Shown: in pieces, positions 55,100-64,000 of the stretch
Position numbering within the stretch: the first letter of the stretch is position 1
How the letters are laid out: each line of letters begins with the position of its first letter
Origin: Pseudomonas sp. KNUC1026
Lineage (GTDB): Bacteria > Pseudomonadota > Gammaproteobacteria > Pseudomonadales > Pseudomonadaceae
Reading direction: 5' to 3'
NCBI RefSeq assembly: GCF_021650705.1
Contig: NZ_CP087138.1
Span: 4,178,001 to 4,242,000 of the forward strand
Length of the DNA stretch: 64,000 nucleotides
The notes under the pieces: generated by a model
Database searches by the model: none
Seen by the model: only the letters and a program-made list of their open reading frames with translations
What the model was told of the DNA's origin: nothing
Program-made: the position numbers and the translations under genes

Positions 55100-56703
55100 A
55101 GCTGCTCGCCGTCCGCCGTCTGTTTCGTATCCTGCGCGTGGGCATCCGCTACCGCCTCGATGACCTGATTCTCGCGTTACCGCTGCCATGGTGGCTGCGC
55201 ATCCTCCGCTTTGCCATGCCCTGGCGCGCCCTGCCGCGGCGCAATCGGCAGCTTTCGCGCGGGGCGTGCCTGCGCCTGGCCCTGCAAGATCTCGGGCCGA
55301 TCTTCATCAAGTTCGGGCAGATCCTCTCCACCCGCCGTGACCTGCTGCCGGGCGACATAGCCGACGAGCTGATGCTGCTGCAGGACCGCGTGCCGCCGTT
55401 CGACCCCAAGCAGTCGATGCAACTGATCGAGGAGCAGCTTGGCGTGCCGATCAGCCAGGCCTTCAGCCGCTTCGACGTCGAGCCGCTCGCTTCCGCTTCG
55501 GTGGCCCAGGTTCACGCCGCGTGCCTGCGCACCGGCGAAGAAGTGGTAGTGAAAGTGGTACGCCCCGGCCTTCGCCCGATCATCAGCTCTGACCTCGCCT
55601 GGCTGTTCCTGCTGGCGCGGCTGGCCGAATGGCTCTCTGCCGACGCACGCCTGCTGCACCCGATGGACGTGGTCTCCGACTACGAAAAAACCATCTACGA
55701 CGAGCTCGACCTGCTGCGCGAAGCCGCCAACGCCAGCCAGCTGCGGCGCAACTTCGAAGGCTCGCCGCACCTGTACGTACCGCAGATCTACTGGGACTGG
55801 TGCCGGCCCAAGGTGCTGGTGATGGAGCGCATCTACGGTGTGCCGGTCACCGACCTTGCCACCCTGGCCGATCAGCGCACCGACATGAAGCTGCTGGCCG
55901 AGCGCGGCGTGGAGATTTTCTTCACCCAGGTGTTCCGCGACAGCTTCTTCCATGCCGACATGCACCCGGGCAACATCTTCGTCAGCACTGTCAATCCCTG
56001 GGACCCGCAATACATCGCGATCGACTGCGGCATCGTCGGCAGCCTCACCCCGGAAGATCAGGAATACCTGGCCCGCAACCTGTTCGCCTTCTTCAAGCGT
56101 GACTATCGGCGCGTGGCGCAGTTGCACATCGATTCGGGTTGGGTGCCTGCGCAAACCAAACTGAACGAGTTCGAAGCAGCGATCCGTACTGTGTGCGAGC
56201 CGATTTTCGAAAAACCTCTGAAAGACATCTCCTTCGGCCAGGTGCTGATGCGCCTGTTCCAGACCGCGCGGCGCTTCAACATGGAAGTGCAGCCGCAACT
56301 GGTGCTGCTGCAAAAGACATTGCTCAACATCGAAGGCCTGGGCCGCCAGCTGTACCCCGACCTCGACCTGTGGAGCACGGCCCAGCCTTACCTCGAACGC
56401 TGGATGCGTGAGCGCATGAGCCCCAAGGGGCTGCTGCGAAATGCCCAGTCACAATTTGAACAACTGCCCTACATCGCCAGCATGACCCGCGACCTGCTGG
56501 AGCGCATGGCAACGCCTCATCGCGAAGACCCTCCACCGCCTTGGCGGCGCAGCAGCGAAGTATTCGCCCTGCGCCTGGTCGGCGGCATCCTGCTGGCAGG
56601 CGGCGGGGTAATGGCCAGCAGCGGCGCGGCGCTTCACACTGTGCAATCCTGGCCGGCCTGGATCATGCTCGCCGCAGGCCTGTATCTGGTCGTGCGTGGA
56701 TAG
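55096..56703 (+). CDS. ubiB: Ubiquinone biosynthesis regulatory kinase-like protein UbiB
   Basis: A 535-residue member of the ABC1/ADCK atypical kinase family, needed for ubiquinone synthesis. The KxGQ motif appears as FIKFGQILSTRRDLLPGD (about residue 70), the Ala-rich loop as LASASVAQVHAA (about 132), and the catalytic region as FHADMHPGNIF (about 286), then IAIDCGIVGSL. Two membrane helices end the protein (about 490-533). The length is slightly shorter than E. coli UbiB. Confidence 0.96.
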   Translation: MKLLAVRRLFRILRVGIRYRLDDLILALPLPWWLRILRFAMPWRALPRRNRQLSRGACLRLALQDLGPIFIKFGQILSTRRDLLPGDIADELMLLQDRVPPFDPKQSMQLIEEQLGVPISQAFSRFDVEPLASASVAQVHAACLRTGEEVVVKVVRPGLRPIISSDLAWLFLLARLAEWLSADARLLHPMDVVSDYEKTIYDELDLLREAANASQLRRNFEGSPHLYVPQIYWDWCRPKVLVMERIYGVPVTDLATLADQRTDMKLLAERGVEIFFTQVFRDSFFHADMHPGNIFVSTVNPWDPQYIAIDCGIVGSLTPEDQEYLARNLFAFFKRDYRRVAQLHIDSGWVPAQTKLNEFEAAIRTVCEPIFEKPLKDISFGQVLMRLFQTARRFNMEVQPQLVLLQKTLLNIEGLGRQLYPDLDLWSTAQPYLERWMRERMSPKGLLRNAQSQFEQLPYIASMTRDLLERMATPHREDPPPPWRRSSEVFALRLVGGILLAGGGVMASSGAALHTVQSWPAWIMLAAGLYLVVRG

Positions 56704-56755
56704 CCACTGGCGCCATGCGCTGGCACTATAGGCGGCCATTGCCGCGGAGTAGACG

Positions 56756-57157
56756 ATGAAAGACTGGCTGGACGAGATCAAATGGACCGATGACGGCCTG
56801 GTACCGGCCATCGCCCAGGATCACCGAACCGGGCGCGTGTTGATGATGGCCTGGATGAACCGCGAATCGCTGGCACTCACTGTCGCCGAGCAGCGTGCCA
56901 TCTATTGGTCACGCTCGCGGGGCAAGCTGTGGCGCAAGGGCGAAGAGTCCGGCCACGTGCAAAAGCTGCACGAGCTGCGCCTGGACTGCGATGCCGACGT
57001 CGTCATCCTGATGGTCGAGCAGTTGGGCCAGATCGCCTGCCATACCGGCCGCGAGAGCTGCTTCTACCGCGTGTTCGAGAACGGCAACTGGAAGGTCGTC
57101 GATCCCGTGCTCAAGGATCCGCACGCCATCTACGCCGAGGGGCATCGCCATGAGTGA
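56756..57157 (+). CDS. hisI: Phosphoribosyl-AMP cyclohydrolase
   Basis: A 133-residue zinc enzyme for the third step of histidine synthesis. VLMMAWMNRESLALT (about residue 27), the metal-site HELRLDCDADVV (about 75) and the cysteine motif CHTGRESCFYRV (about 97) are conserved. It is the separate form, with hisE as the next gene (8-bp overlap), and not a fusion as in E. coli. Confidence 0.96.
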   Translation: MKDWLDEIKWTDDGLVPAIAQDHRTGRVLMMAWMNRESLALTVAEQRAIYWSRSRGKLWRKGEESGHVQKLHELRLDCDADVVILMVEQLGQIACHTGRESCFYRVFENGNWKVVDPVLKDPHAIYAEGHRHE

Positions 57158-57485
57158 CACCCTTCACCGCCTGGCCGAGGTGCTGGAAGCCCGCAAGCAG
57201 GCACCCGCCGACACGTCTTACGTGGCCAGCCTCTATCACAAGGGCCTGAACAAAATCCTGGAAAAGGTCGGCGAGGAGTCGATCGAAACCATCATCGCCG
57301 CCAAGGATGCGCAAAAAAGCGGAGATTTCAGTGATGTCATCTACGAAACCGCTGATCTGTGGTTCCATAGCCTGGTGATGCTGTCAGCGCTAGGCCAGCA
57401 TCCACAGGCGGTATTGGATGAGCTGGATCGCCGCTTCGGTTTGTCGGGGCACGACGAAAAGGCTGCCCGCGAGCCCTCCGCCTGA
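57150..57485 (+). CDS. hisE: Phosphoribosyl-ATP pyrophosphohydrolase
   Basis: A 111-residue all-helical MazG-like enzyme for the second step of histidine synthesis. Conserved features are SYVASLYHKGLNKILEKVGEE and ETIIAAKD, with metal-binding acidic residues in the helices, and DVIYETADLWFHSLVML (about residue 62). It overlaps hisI by 8 bp. Together they perform steps two and three. Confidence 0.96.
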   Translation: MSDTLHRLAEVLEARKQAPADTSYVASLYHKGLNKILEKVGEESIETIIAAKDAQKSGDFSDVIYETADLWFHSLVMLSALGQHPQAVLDELDRRFGLSGHDEKAAREPSA

Positions 57486-57509
57486 CTGTCTGAATTCGAG
57501 GAACTGTAA

Positions 57510-57785
57510 ATGGGTATTTTTGACTGGAAACACTGGGTCGTCATTCTGATCGTCGTGGTGCTGGTGTTCGGCACCAAGAAGCTCAAGAACCTGGGCACCG
57601 ACGTGGGCGAAGGCATCAAGGGCTTTCGCAAAGCCATGAACGACGGCGAGAAGGAAGAAGAAAAGCGCGAGCAGCAAGCTCACGCACAGGCGCAAACAAA
57701 CGCCCAGCCCGGCGCGCCGCTGACCCCACCGCACACCATCGACGGCCAGCACCAGAAGGTCGAAGAGCCTGTGCGCAAGGATTGA
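57510..57785 (+). CDS. tatA: Sec-independent protein translocase subunit TatA
   Basis: A 91-residue pore-forming Tat subunit. The N-terminal membrane helix (about residues 4-20, DWKHWVVILIVVVLVFG) is followed by the FGTKKLKNLG hinge and an amphipathic helix with GIKGFRKAMNDGE. The tail is Glu/Gln-rich. It lies 24 bp after hisE and 3 bp before tatB. Confidence 0.95.
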   Translation: MGIFDWKHWVVILIVVVLVFGTKKLKNLGTDVGEGIKGFRKAMNDGEKEEEKREQQAHAQAQTNAQPGAPLTPPHTIDGQHQKVEEPVRKD

Positions 57786-57788
57786 CCC

Positions 57789-58265
57789 ATGTTCGGGATC
57801 AGTTTCAGTGAATTGCTGCTGGTAGGGCTGGTTGCCCTGCTGGTGCTAGGCCCCGAACGCTTGCCCGGCGCGGCACGCACGGCGGGTTTGTGGATCGGGC
57901 GGCTCAAGCGCAGCTTCAACTCGATCAAGAACGAGATCGAACGGGAGATAGGTGCGGACGAGATCCGCCGGCAACTGCACAACGAGCACATCCAGTCGCT
58001 GGAGCAGGAGGCTCGCAAGATCCTCAACCCCGAGGCTGAACACAAGCCCGAGCCAAAGCCCGCCGAGCCGCCGCCTGTTGTGCCCGAGCACAACCCTGCC
58101 CAGGGTGAGTTGCCATTGCCGCCAGTGATCAACCCGCCGCCGGCAGCTGCGGTAAACGAACCTGGGTTCGCACCGATACCAGCACCCGCAATACAACCGG
58201 CACCGGGGTCACAACCGGGATCGGAACCGACACCGGCAACGGAACCGAAAAAGCCCCATGAGTGA
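57789..58265 (+). CDS. tatB: Sec-independent protein translocase subunit TatB
   Basis: A 158-residue Tat receptor subunit. MFGISFSELLLVGLVALLVL with LGPERLPG is the TatB membrane-helix and hinge signature, followed by an amphipathic helix (about 30-80). The C-terminal 70 residues are Pro/Glu/Ala-rich and repetitive (PAPAIQPAPGSQPGSEPTP). It overlaps tatC by 8 bp, supporting joint synthesis of the TatBC receptor. Confidence 0.95.
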   Translation: MFGISFSELLLVGLVALLVLGPERLPGAARTAGLWIGRLKRSFNSIKNEIEREIGADEIRRQLHNEHIQSLEQEARKILNPEAEHKPEPKPAEPPPVVPEHNPAQGELPLPPVINPPPAAAVNEPGFAPIPAPAIQPAPGSQPGSEPTPATEPKKPHE

Positions 58266-59043
58266 CTTGCCCGAGCACGACCAGCCCATGCCGCTGGTGT
58301 CGCACCTGACCGAACTGCGCAACCGCCTGCTGCGCTGCGTGGCAGCCATCTTCCTTGTGTTCGCGGGCCTGTTTTCGTTTGCCCAGCAGATCTACACGAT
58401 TGTTTCGGCGCCACTGCGCCAGTACCTGCCGCCTGGCGCAACGATGATCGCCACCGACGTGGCGTCGCCCTTTCTGACGCCGTTCAAGCTGACGATGATG
58501 GTTTCGCTGTTCGCAGCGATCCCTTTCGTCCTTTACCAGATCTGGGGCTTCATCGCGCCGGGCCTCTACCGCCATGAAAAACGCGTGGCCGTGCCGCTGC
58601 TGGTCTCGAGCATCCTGTTGTTCTACGCAGGCATGGCATTCGCCTACTTTCTGGTGTTTCCGCTGATGTTCAAGTTCTTTGCGGCGGCGACTCCAGAGGG
58701 TGTGTCGATGATGACCGACATCGCCAGTTACCTTGATTTCATCATGACGCTGTTCTTTGCCTTCGGCGTGGCGTTCGAAATTCCGGTCGCCGTGGTGCTG
58801 CTGGTATGGATCGGCGTAGTGGACGTGAAGTACCTGAAAAAAGCCCGCCCCTACGTGATCATCGGCTGCTTCGTAGTCGGCATGCTGCTCACCCCTCCCG
58901 ACATCTTCTCGCAAACCCTGCTGGCCGTGCCGATGTGGATGCTGTTCGAAGTGGGCGTGCTGTGTGGTGGCCTGATTCGCAAGCGCAGTGACCATGACGA
59001 GGCCTCGGAGCCTGGCGATCAACCACCCGTGCCACGCGCGTGA
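58258..59043 (+). CDS. tatC: Sec-independent protein translocase subunit TatC
   Basis: A 261-residue, six-helix membrane protein that recognises twin-arginine signal peptides. The N-terminal VSHLTELRNRLLRC holds the conserved Glu of the signal-peptide site. PFVLYQIWGFIAPGLYRHEKR (residues about 87-107, first cytoplasmic loop) is diagnostic. The hydrophilic tail is short. The length is normal. Confidence 0.96.
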   Translation: MSDLPEHDQPMPLVSHLTELRNRLLRCVAAIFLVFAGLFSFAQQIYTIVSAPLRQYLPPGATMIATDVASPFLTPFKLTMMVSLFAAIPFVLYQIWGFIAPGLYRHEKRVAVPLLVSSILLFYAGMAFAYFLVFPLMFKFFAAATPEGVSMMTDIASYLDFIMTLFFAFGVAFEIPVAVVLLVWIGVVDVKYLKKARPYVIIGCFVVGMLLTPPDIFSQTLLAVPMWMLFEVGVLCGGLIRKRSDHDEASEPGDQPPVPRA

Positions 59044-59747
59044 ACCTGCTGCTGCTCGAAGACGGCGACTTCATCGCCGAGAGGCGCGCCGTATTGCGTG
59101 ACCGCCGACTGGTGCACATGCAGCAGGTGCAGCGCGTAGAGGCTGGCGACACCCTGCGTGTTGGCCAGCTCGGCGGCCTGATGGGCCAGGCCCAGGTGCT
59201 GCGCCTGGGCGAACGCGAGGCTGAGCTTGCCGTAACCCTGGAGCGCGAGCCGCCGGCCAAACTCGGCCTGACTCTGGTGCTGGCCGTGCCCCGGCCCAAA
59301 ATGCTGCGCCGCGTGTTCCAGACAATCGCTACCCTGGGTGTGCCTCGGCTGATTCTGGTCAACAGCTACCGGGTCGAGAAAAGCTTCTGGCAAACCCCCT
59401 TTCTGGAGCCAGCGGCCATCCGCGAGCAACTGGTGCTCGGGCTTGAGCAGGCGCGGGACACAGTGCTGCCTGAAGTGATCATCGAAAAACGCTTCAAGCC
59501 CTTCGTGGAAGATCGCCTGCCTGCGATCACTCAAGGCACCCTGGGATTGGTTGGCCACCCTGGAGACTTCCCACCGTGCCCCCGTGCTGTGAGCCAACCG
59601 GTAACGCTGGCGATCGGCCCGGAAGGGGGCTGGATACCCTACGAAGTCGAACTGATGCAGCGTGCCGGGCTTTCGCCGGTGCAGCTGGGCGAACGCATTC
59701 TGCGTGTCGAAACGGCAGTCACCGCCCTGCTTGCGAGACTTTTCTGA
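59040..59747 (+). CDS. rsmE: 16S rRNA (uracil-1498-N3)-methyltransferase RsmE
   Basis: A 235-residue SPOUT methyltransferase. An N-terminal PUA-like domain (about 1-70) is followed by the trefoil-knot domain with LAVPRPKMLRRVFQTIATLG (about residues 80-100), the SAM-site LAIGPEGGW (about 188) and the C-terminal LGERILRVETAV. The start is GTG at 59040, overlapping tatC by 4 bp. Last gene of the ubi-his-tat run. Confidence 0.95.
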   Translation: MNLLLLEDGDFIAERRAVLRDRRLVHMQQVQRVEAGDTLRVGQLGGLMGQAQVLRLGEREAELAVTLEREPPAKLGLTLVLAVPRPKMLRRVFQTIATLGVPRLILVNSYRVEKSFWQTPFLEPAAIREQLVLGLEQARDTVLPEVIIEKRFKPFVEDRLPAITQGTLGLVGHPGDFPPCPRAVSQPVTLAIGPEGGWIPYEVELMQRAGLSPVQLGERILRVETAVTALLARLF

Positions 59748-59768
59748 GCATAAATGCCGTGGTTTTCT

Positions 59769-59787
59769 GGCCGCTTTGGCGGCCTTA
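59769..59787 (+). terminator. Terminator after rsmE
   Basis: A 6-bp stem GGCCGC/GCGGCC with a TTTG loop followed by TTATT, 21 bp past the rsmE stop. Short but well placed before the chemoreceptor promoter. Confidence 0.5.
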
Positions 59788-59794
59788 TTCCGGC

Positions 59795-59820
59795 GAAAAT
59801 GCTTAATTCTGTGCCGATAA
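59795..59820 (+). promoter_or_regulatory. Candidate FliA (sigma-28) promoter of the chemoreceptor
   Basis: A perfect sigma-28 -10 box GCCGATAA lies at 59813-59820. The -35 position, 11-12 bases upstream (GCGAAAAT), matches the TAAAGTTT consensus only in part. It lies about 97 bp before a chemoreceptor start, the gene class FliA controls. Confidence 0.6.
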
Positions 59821-59916
59821 CGCCAATGAAACATCCCGAAGCATTAGCCCCCTTCAGGATCTGATCCGCTGGCCGACGCACCCCCTTGTGTTCCCACCTC
59901 ACAAGGAGTGTTTCCA

Positions 59917-61496
59917 ATGCCATTACCGTCCCACGGGCTGCTGGCCAACCTCACCGTACAACGCAAGCTCACCCTGGGCTTCGGCCTGGTGCTGTGCCTC
60001 ACTCTGGCCGTCACCGCAATAGGCTGGCTCGGCCTGTCATTGCTCACCCAACGCGGGGACAAGCTGGCCGAGGTCGCCGATATCGCCGACATGGCCCGCG
60101 AGATGCGCATTCAGCGCCTGAGGTACTCACTGCGCCCCTCCCGGCCGAGTCTCGAAAACTGCACGCTGCAATGGCGCGCCTGGGCGACGCCACCCAGTCG
60201 CTGCGTGGAAAACTCAGCGACCCGGACGACATTGCGCAGATGGACGTCATCCTCGCCGCTCTGAAGAAGTATCAAGAGCTGTTCAGTACCGTGGCGGCGA
60301 TCCAGGCGGAACGCCCGATGGAAAGCCAGGCCATGCTCGACCAGATGAAAACCCTCGGCGACGACCTGATCGGCGCAAGCGAAGCCATCAGCCAGGCTCA
60401 GACACACAAGCGCGACAATGACACCACCAAGGCCAAGGCCCTGCTTGGCGGGATGTCGCTGCTCGCGCTCCTGCTGGGGATGGGCGCCGCGCTGTTGATC
60501 TCCCAGCAGATCATCGCGCCCTTGAGGCAAACCATCAAAACCGTGGATAAGGTCGCCGAAGGTGATTTGCGGGAAGTGAAAGCCTCTTCGCGGCACGATG
60601 AACTTGGCCAGTTGCAACAGAGCGTGGCAGGCATGAACCAAGGCCTGCGCGATCTTGTCGACGGCATCGGCGAGGGTGTCCAGCAATTGACCAATGCCGC
60701 AGAGCAACTCTCGGCCGTGACCGCTCAGACCAACGCAGGCGTGAGCGCGCAGAGGCTCGAAACCGATCAGGTCGCCACAGCGATGAACCAGATGGTCGCG
60801 ACCGTACAGGATGTAGCGCGCAACGCCGAGCAAGCCTCCGAGGCGGCCACTGCCGCCACCCAGCAGGCGCGTGAAGGCGACCGGGTAGTCAATGAGGCGA
60901 TCACCCAGATCGAAAACCTGGCCGACGAAGTCGAACGCTCTAGCGAAGCGATGACGCGGCTGGAGCATGAAAGCGGCAAGATCGGCGGGGTGCTGACGGT
61001 CATCAAATCGGTGGCCGAGCAGACCAACCTGCTGGCGCTGAACGCTGCCATCGAGGCAGCGCGGGCTGGTGAGGCCGGCCGGGGCTTTGCGGTGGTGGCC
61101 GATGAGGTTCGAAGCCTTGCGCAACGCACCCAGCAATCGACCGAAGAAATCGAAGGGTTGATCACGGCGCTGCAGAACGGTACCCAACAAGCCGTGAACG
61201 CCATGACTACCAGCCGCTCGCTCACTGAGAGCAGCGTGCAGCTCGCACGCCAGGCCGGCAGTGCCCTGGGCAATATCAACGAGACCGTGGCCAGTATTCA
61301 GTCGATGAACTATCAGATCGCAACCGCAGCCGAGCAACAGGCCACGGTGGCCGAGGCGATCAACCAGAACATCGTCAATGTGCGCGAGGTCTCGGAGCAG
61401 ACCTCATCCGGCAGCGAAGAGACCGCTGCGTCCAGCGTAAGGCTGGTACGGCTGGGCAACGACCTGCGAACGCTGGTTTCACGCTTCAAGGTCTGA
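59917..61496 (+). CDS. Methyl-accepting chemotaxis protein (four-helix-bundle sensor), reading frame broken once
   Basis: A chemoreceptor of about 526 residues. The start at 59917 has AAGGAG 8 bases upstream. TM1 is about residues 20-42. The frame shifts in the A run 60155-60158, where one A seems missing, and continues as KLHAAMARLGDATQSLRGKL. A periplasmic domain of about 130 residues suggests a four-helix-bundle sensor. TM2 (about 170-190), HAMP and the signalling domain with EQTNLLALNAAIEAARAGE follow. It ends LVSRFKV with no CheR-tethering pentapeptide. The ligand is unknown. Confidence 0.92.
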
Positions 61497-61508
61497 AGCC
61501 AGAAAGAA

Positions 61509-61543
61509 AAAGGCCCCGGCCGGGATTACCGGCCAGGGCCTTT
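61509..61543. terminator. Bidirectional terminator between the chemoreceptor and opgH
   Basis: The stem AAAGGCCC-C-GGCCGG/CCGGCC-A-GGGCCTTT (14 pairs, one mismatch) with a 5-base loop. A-rich sequence to the left and TTT to the right let it serve both convergent genes. Confidence 0.75.
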
Positions 61544-61556
61544 CGTGCCAACGCGA

Positions 61557-64000
61557 TCAGGCCGGCTGCGCCGAACCTTGAGGCTGCAACGGCAGCTGCG
61601 GCGCATGCGCGTCCGACGCGTGAGACTCACGCCAGGCCTTGAGCCACAACTCGTTGTGCTCTTCCCACACCCGCTGGTGCAAGCGAGCCAGGGCGACCGG
61701 GTCGCTCAGCAACGCCAGGCGATCATTGCCCTTGAGTGCTGCAGGGCCGCCCTCCAGCGCTTTGGCGATCCATTGCTCACGGTTCGCCTCGATCACTGCA
61801 TTACCCGGCTTGTGCCGCGCGGTGGCCAGAGCACAGGCCAGCGCGTTCTGCCGAGGGTCGACGACGCTGCGCACGAAGCCATCCTTGAGCGCGTGGTAGC
61901 GGTTTTCCTGGGTGTACGCCTCGGTAGACGCCAGTGCCTGGGGCACTTCGTATTCCTCAGGGATCAGGAAGAACTTGTCGTCCTTGGCTTGCAGGCCGAG
62001 GTTGGTACGGCTCGAAATCACCGACACCGGAATCGCCAGAATCAGCGACACCACGATCGGCGCCAACCACCACAGGAAGCTGGGGTTCAGCCACCACACC
62101 AGCAGCGACCACAGCGCGCCGAGCACGAACTGCGAACCATGGCGGCGTACAGCTTCGCTCCACGGGGTGGAGTCGTCGTCACGCTGTGGCGAGTTCCAGA
62201 CCGCTGCCCAGCCCAGGAACGCGGCCAGTACGAAACGGGTGTGGAACAGCATGCGCACCGGCGCCAGCAGCATGGAGAACAGCATCTCCATCAGCATCGA
62301 GGCGGTGACTTTCAAGCGCCCACCGAACTCCTTCGCCCCCTGGAACCAGATCAGCACCACGCTGAGCAGCTTGGGCAGGAACAACAGCACGGCAGTTGTC
62401 GAGAACAGCGCGATGGCTTTGTCCGGATGCCATTGCGGCCACAGCGGGTAAAGCTGGCGAGGCTCCAGGAAGTAGGCAGGCTCCATCAGCGTGTTCACTG
62501 CCAGCAGCGCAGTGGAGAGCACGAGGAAGAAGAACCACAACGGCGCCGACAAGTAGGACATCACGCCGGTGAGGAACACTGCGCGGTGCACCGGGTGCAT
62601 GCCTTTGCCCAGGAACAGCCGGAAGTTCATCAGGTTGCCGTGGCACCAGCGCCGGTCGCGCTTGAGCTCATCGAGCAGGTTCGGCGGAAGCTCTTCGTAG
62701 CTGCCCGGCAGGTCGTAGGCGATCCACACGCCCCAGCCAGCACGCCGCATCAGCGCCGCTTCGACGAAGTCGTGCGAGAGGATAGCGCCCGCGAACGAGC
62801 CCTTGCCCGGCAACGGCGCCAAGGCGCAGTGCTCGATGAAAGGCTTCATGCGGATGATCGCGTTGTGGCCCCAATAGTGCGATTCACCCAGTTGCCAGAA
62901 GTGCAGGCCGGCCGTGAACAGCGGGCCATAGACACGAGTGGCGAACTGCTGCAGGCGAGCATAGAGCGTGTCCATGCCCGATGCCTTGGGCGCCGTCTGG
63001 ATGATGCCGGCATCCGGGGATGCCTCCATCAGCCGAACCAGGCTGGTCAGGCATTCGCCGGTCATTACGCTGTCGGCATCGAGCACCACCATATAGCGGT
63101 AGTCCCCGCCCCAGCGGCGGCAGAAGTCGTCGAGGTTACCGCTCTTGCGTTTTACGCGGCGGCGGCGGCGGCGATAGAAGATGTGGCCGAAGCCGCCGGT
63201 TTCACGGCATACATCCATCCAGGCCTGCTGCTCGGCCACGGCGATGTCGCCATCGTAGGAATCGCTGAGAACGAAGAAGTCGAAACGGTCCAGATCGCCC
63301 GTGGCGGCGACCGACTCGAACGTCGCGCGCAAGCCGGCGAACACGCGCGGCACATCTTCGTTGCAGATTGGCATCACCAGCGCAGTGCGGGCGCCGGGTT
63401 CGATTGGCTCGTTACCGGCACTGGCGCCGGAAATCCGGTACTTGTCGCGGCCGGTAATCAACTCCAGGAAGCCCATCAAGGCAGTCCAGAAGCCTGCCGA
63501 CACCCAGCAGAACAGGATCCCGAACAGGATCAGGATGCTGGTTTGCAGCACGTAGGGCAGTACTTGCTGTGCGCTGACCAGAATCGGCTGGCGCGCAACT
63601 TCCTGCAGGTCGATCAAGGCCCAGCCCTGGTAGGGCATGATGCCTTTCATGTAGTAGCCGGCGACGATGGTCTGGCCGATCATCAGCAGCAACAGGATGT
63701 AACGGCGGATAGAGCCCACTGTGCGCCAACGCGCCTTGGGCAGGTCGCGCACGTCACTGGTGGGCTGCGGAGCTGGGCGTTTGCCGGTCATGCGGCGCCA
63801 GCCACGGGTGACCACGTTGGTCTTCCACGGCTCGGGCACTACACGGGTACGGTTGATAGGCGGGGTAGCCTTGAGTTTCACTCGGCCAGCAGCGTCAAGC
63901 ACGAGCATTTCCTGCTCCTGCAGATCGGCGGCACTGCCCACGGTCAGCCGCGCGCCTACCGAGCCCTGGCTGCCTTCGGCAGGCAAGGGGCGGTCAGGCG
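61557..64000 (-). CDS. opgH: Glucans biosynthesis glucosyltransferase OpgH, partial (N-terminus off window)
   Basis: An inner-membrane GT2 enzyme that polymerises the glucose backbone of osmoregulated periplasmic glucans. About 813 residues are visible and the frame is open to the right edge, so the N-terminal 40-50 residues and the upstream opgG are not seen. Membrane segments occur near TVGSIRRYILLLLMIGQ and the following helix. The catalytic domain has PICNEDV, DADSVMTG, a Gln/Arg-rich region and WCHGNLMNFRLFL. Further membrane helices fill the C-terminal half. Convergent with the chemoreceptor. Confidence 0.95.
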   Translation of the reverse strand, partial: PDRPLPAEGSQGSVGARLTVGSAADLQEQEMLVLDAAGRVKLKATPPINRTRVVPEPWKTNVVTRGWRRMTGKRPAPQPTSDVRDLPKARWRTVGSIRRYILLLLMIGQTIVAGYYMKGIMPYQGWALIDLQEVARQPILVSAQQVLPYVLQTSILILFGILFCWVSAGFWTALMGFLELITGRDKYRISGASAGNEPIEPGARTALVMPICNEDVPRVFAGLRATFESVAATGDLDRFDFFVLSDSYDGDIAVAEQQAWMDVCRETGGFGHIFYRRRRRRVKRKSGNLDDFCRRWGGDYRYMVVLDADSVMTGECLTSLVRLMEASPDAGIIQTAPKASGMDTLYARLQQFATRVYGPLFTAGLHFWQLGESHYWGHNAIIRMKPFIEHCALAPLPGKGSFAGAILSHDFVEAALMRRAGWGVWIAYDLPGSYEELPPNLLDELKRDRRWCHGNLMNFRLFLGKGMHPVHRAVFLTGVMSYLSAPLWFFFLVLSTALLAVNTLMEPAYFLEPRQLYPLWPQWHPDKAIALFSTTAVLLFLPKLLSVVLIWFQGAKEFGGRLKVTASMLMEMLFSMLLAPVRMLFHTRFVLAAFLGWAAVWNSPQRDDDSTPWSEAVRRHGSQFVLGALWSLLVWWLNPSFLWWLAPIVVSLILAIPVSVISSRTNLGLQAKDDKFFLIPEEYEVPQALASTEAYTQENRYHALKDGFVRSVVDPRQNALACALATARHKPGNAVIEANREQWIAKALEGGPAALKGNDRLALLSDPVALARLHQRVWEEHNELWLKAWRESHASDAHAPQLPLQPQGSAQPA

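Overview
This is a GC-rich chromosomal window from a Pseudomonas. Gene order and protein sequences look most like the P. putida group, but that placement is from memory of the group and not from a search. Nearly all of it is core genome. I see no prophage, complete insertion sequence, CRISPR array or rRNA. The window cuts rplI at its left edge and opgH at its right edge.

Layout. 0-5.4 kb (minus): rnr-rlmB, then rpsF-rpsR-DUF2232 protein-rplI from its own promoter. 5.5-5.9 kb (plus): two identical tRNA-Leu(CAG) genes, each with its own promoter and terminator. 5.9-10.6 kb (minus): a chemoreceptor, then hisZ-purA. 10.8-20.9 kb (minus): the superoperon nnrD-tsaE-amiB-mutL-miaA-hfq-hflX-hflK-hflC. 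21-24 kb: queG, a BOF-family periplasmic protein, hemE, and a relic toxin-antitoxin module. 24-30 kb (minus): glutamate synthase gltB-gltD. 30.4-38.7 kb (minus): pilMNOPQ-aroK-aroB plus an AAA/SPOR protein. 38.9-43.2 kb: ponA, maeB, rpmE. 43.3-50.6 kb (plus): priA, argS, an FtsN-like SPOR protein, hslVU, DUF971. 50.6-53.6 kb (minus): hybrid histidine kinase, receiver protein, PHA-granule-region protein. 53.7-59.7 kb (plus): ubiE-ubiJ-ubiB, hisI-hisE, tatABC, rsmE. 59.9-64 kb: a chemoreceptor and convergent opgH.

Three things stand out. (1) The medium-chain PHA locus (phaC1ZC2D-phaFI), which normally sits between DUF971 and ubiE in Pseudomonas, is missing. A hybrid sensor kinase and a receiver protein occupy the slot, while the small PHA-region gene remains beside ubiE. 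(2) At least ten single-base disruptions split genes that should be intact (mutL three times, aroK, pilM, rpmE, priA, the FtsN-like gene, the receiver protein, the second chemoreceptor). They sit in or beside short homopolymer runs, and several of the genes are essential or nearly so. Assembly or base-calling error is therefore the leading explanation. (3) Three intergenic sites carry a 7-bp-period AGCTNNN repeat. Two of them have inverted arms that would fold into large hairpins.

Functionally the window covers translation and RNA processing (S6, S18, L9, L31, RNase R, RlmB, RsmE, Hfq, MiaA, TsaE, QueG, ArgS), membrane proteolysis and proteostasis (HflKC, HslVU), cell wall and division (AmiB, PonA, SPOR proteins), type IV pilus alignment (PilMNOPQ), nitrogen and central metabolism (GltBD, MaeB, PurA, AroKB, HisZ/I/E), haem and ubiquinone synthesis, Tat export and glucan synthesis. 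No clearly new multi-gene system is evident. The best candidates for follow-up are the kinase/receiver replacement at the pha slot, the heptad hairpins and the toxin relic.
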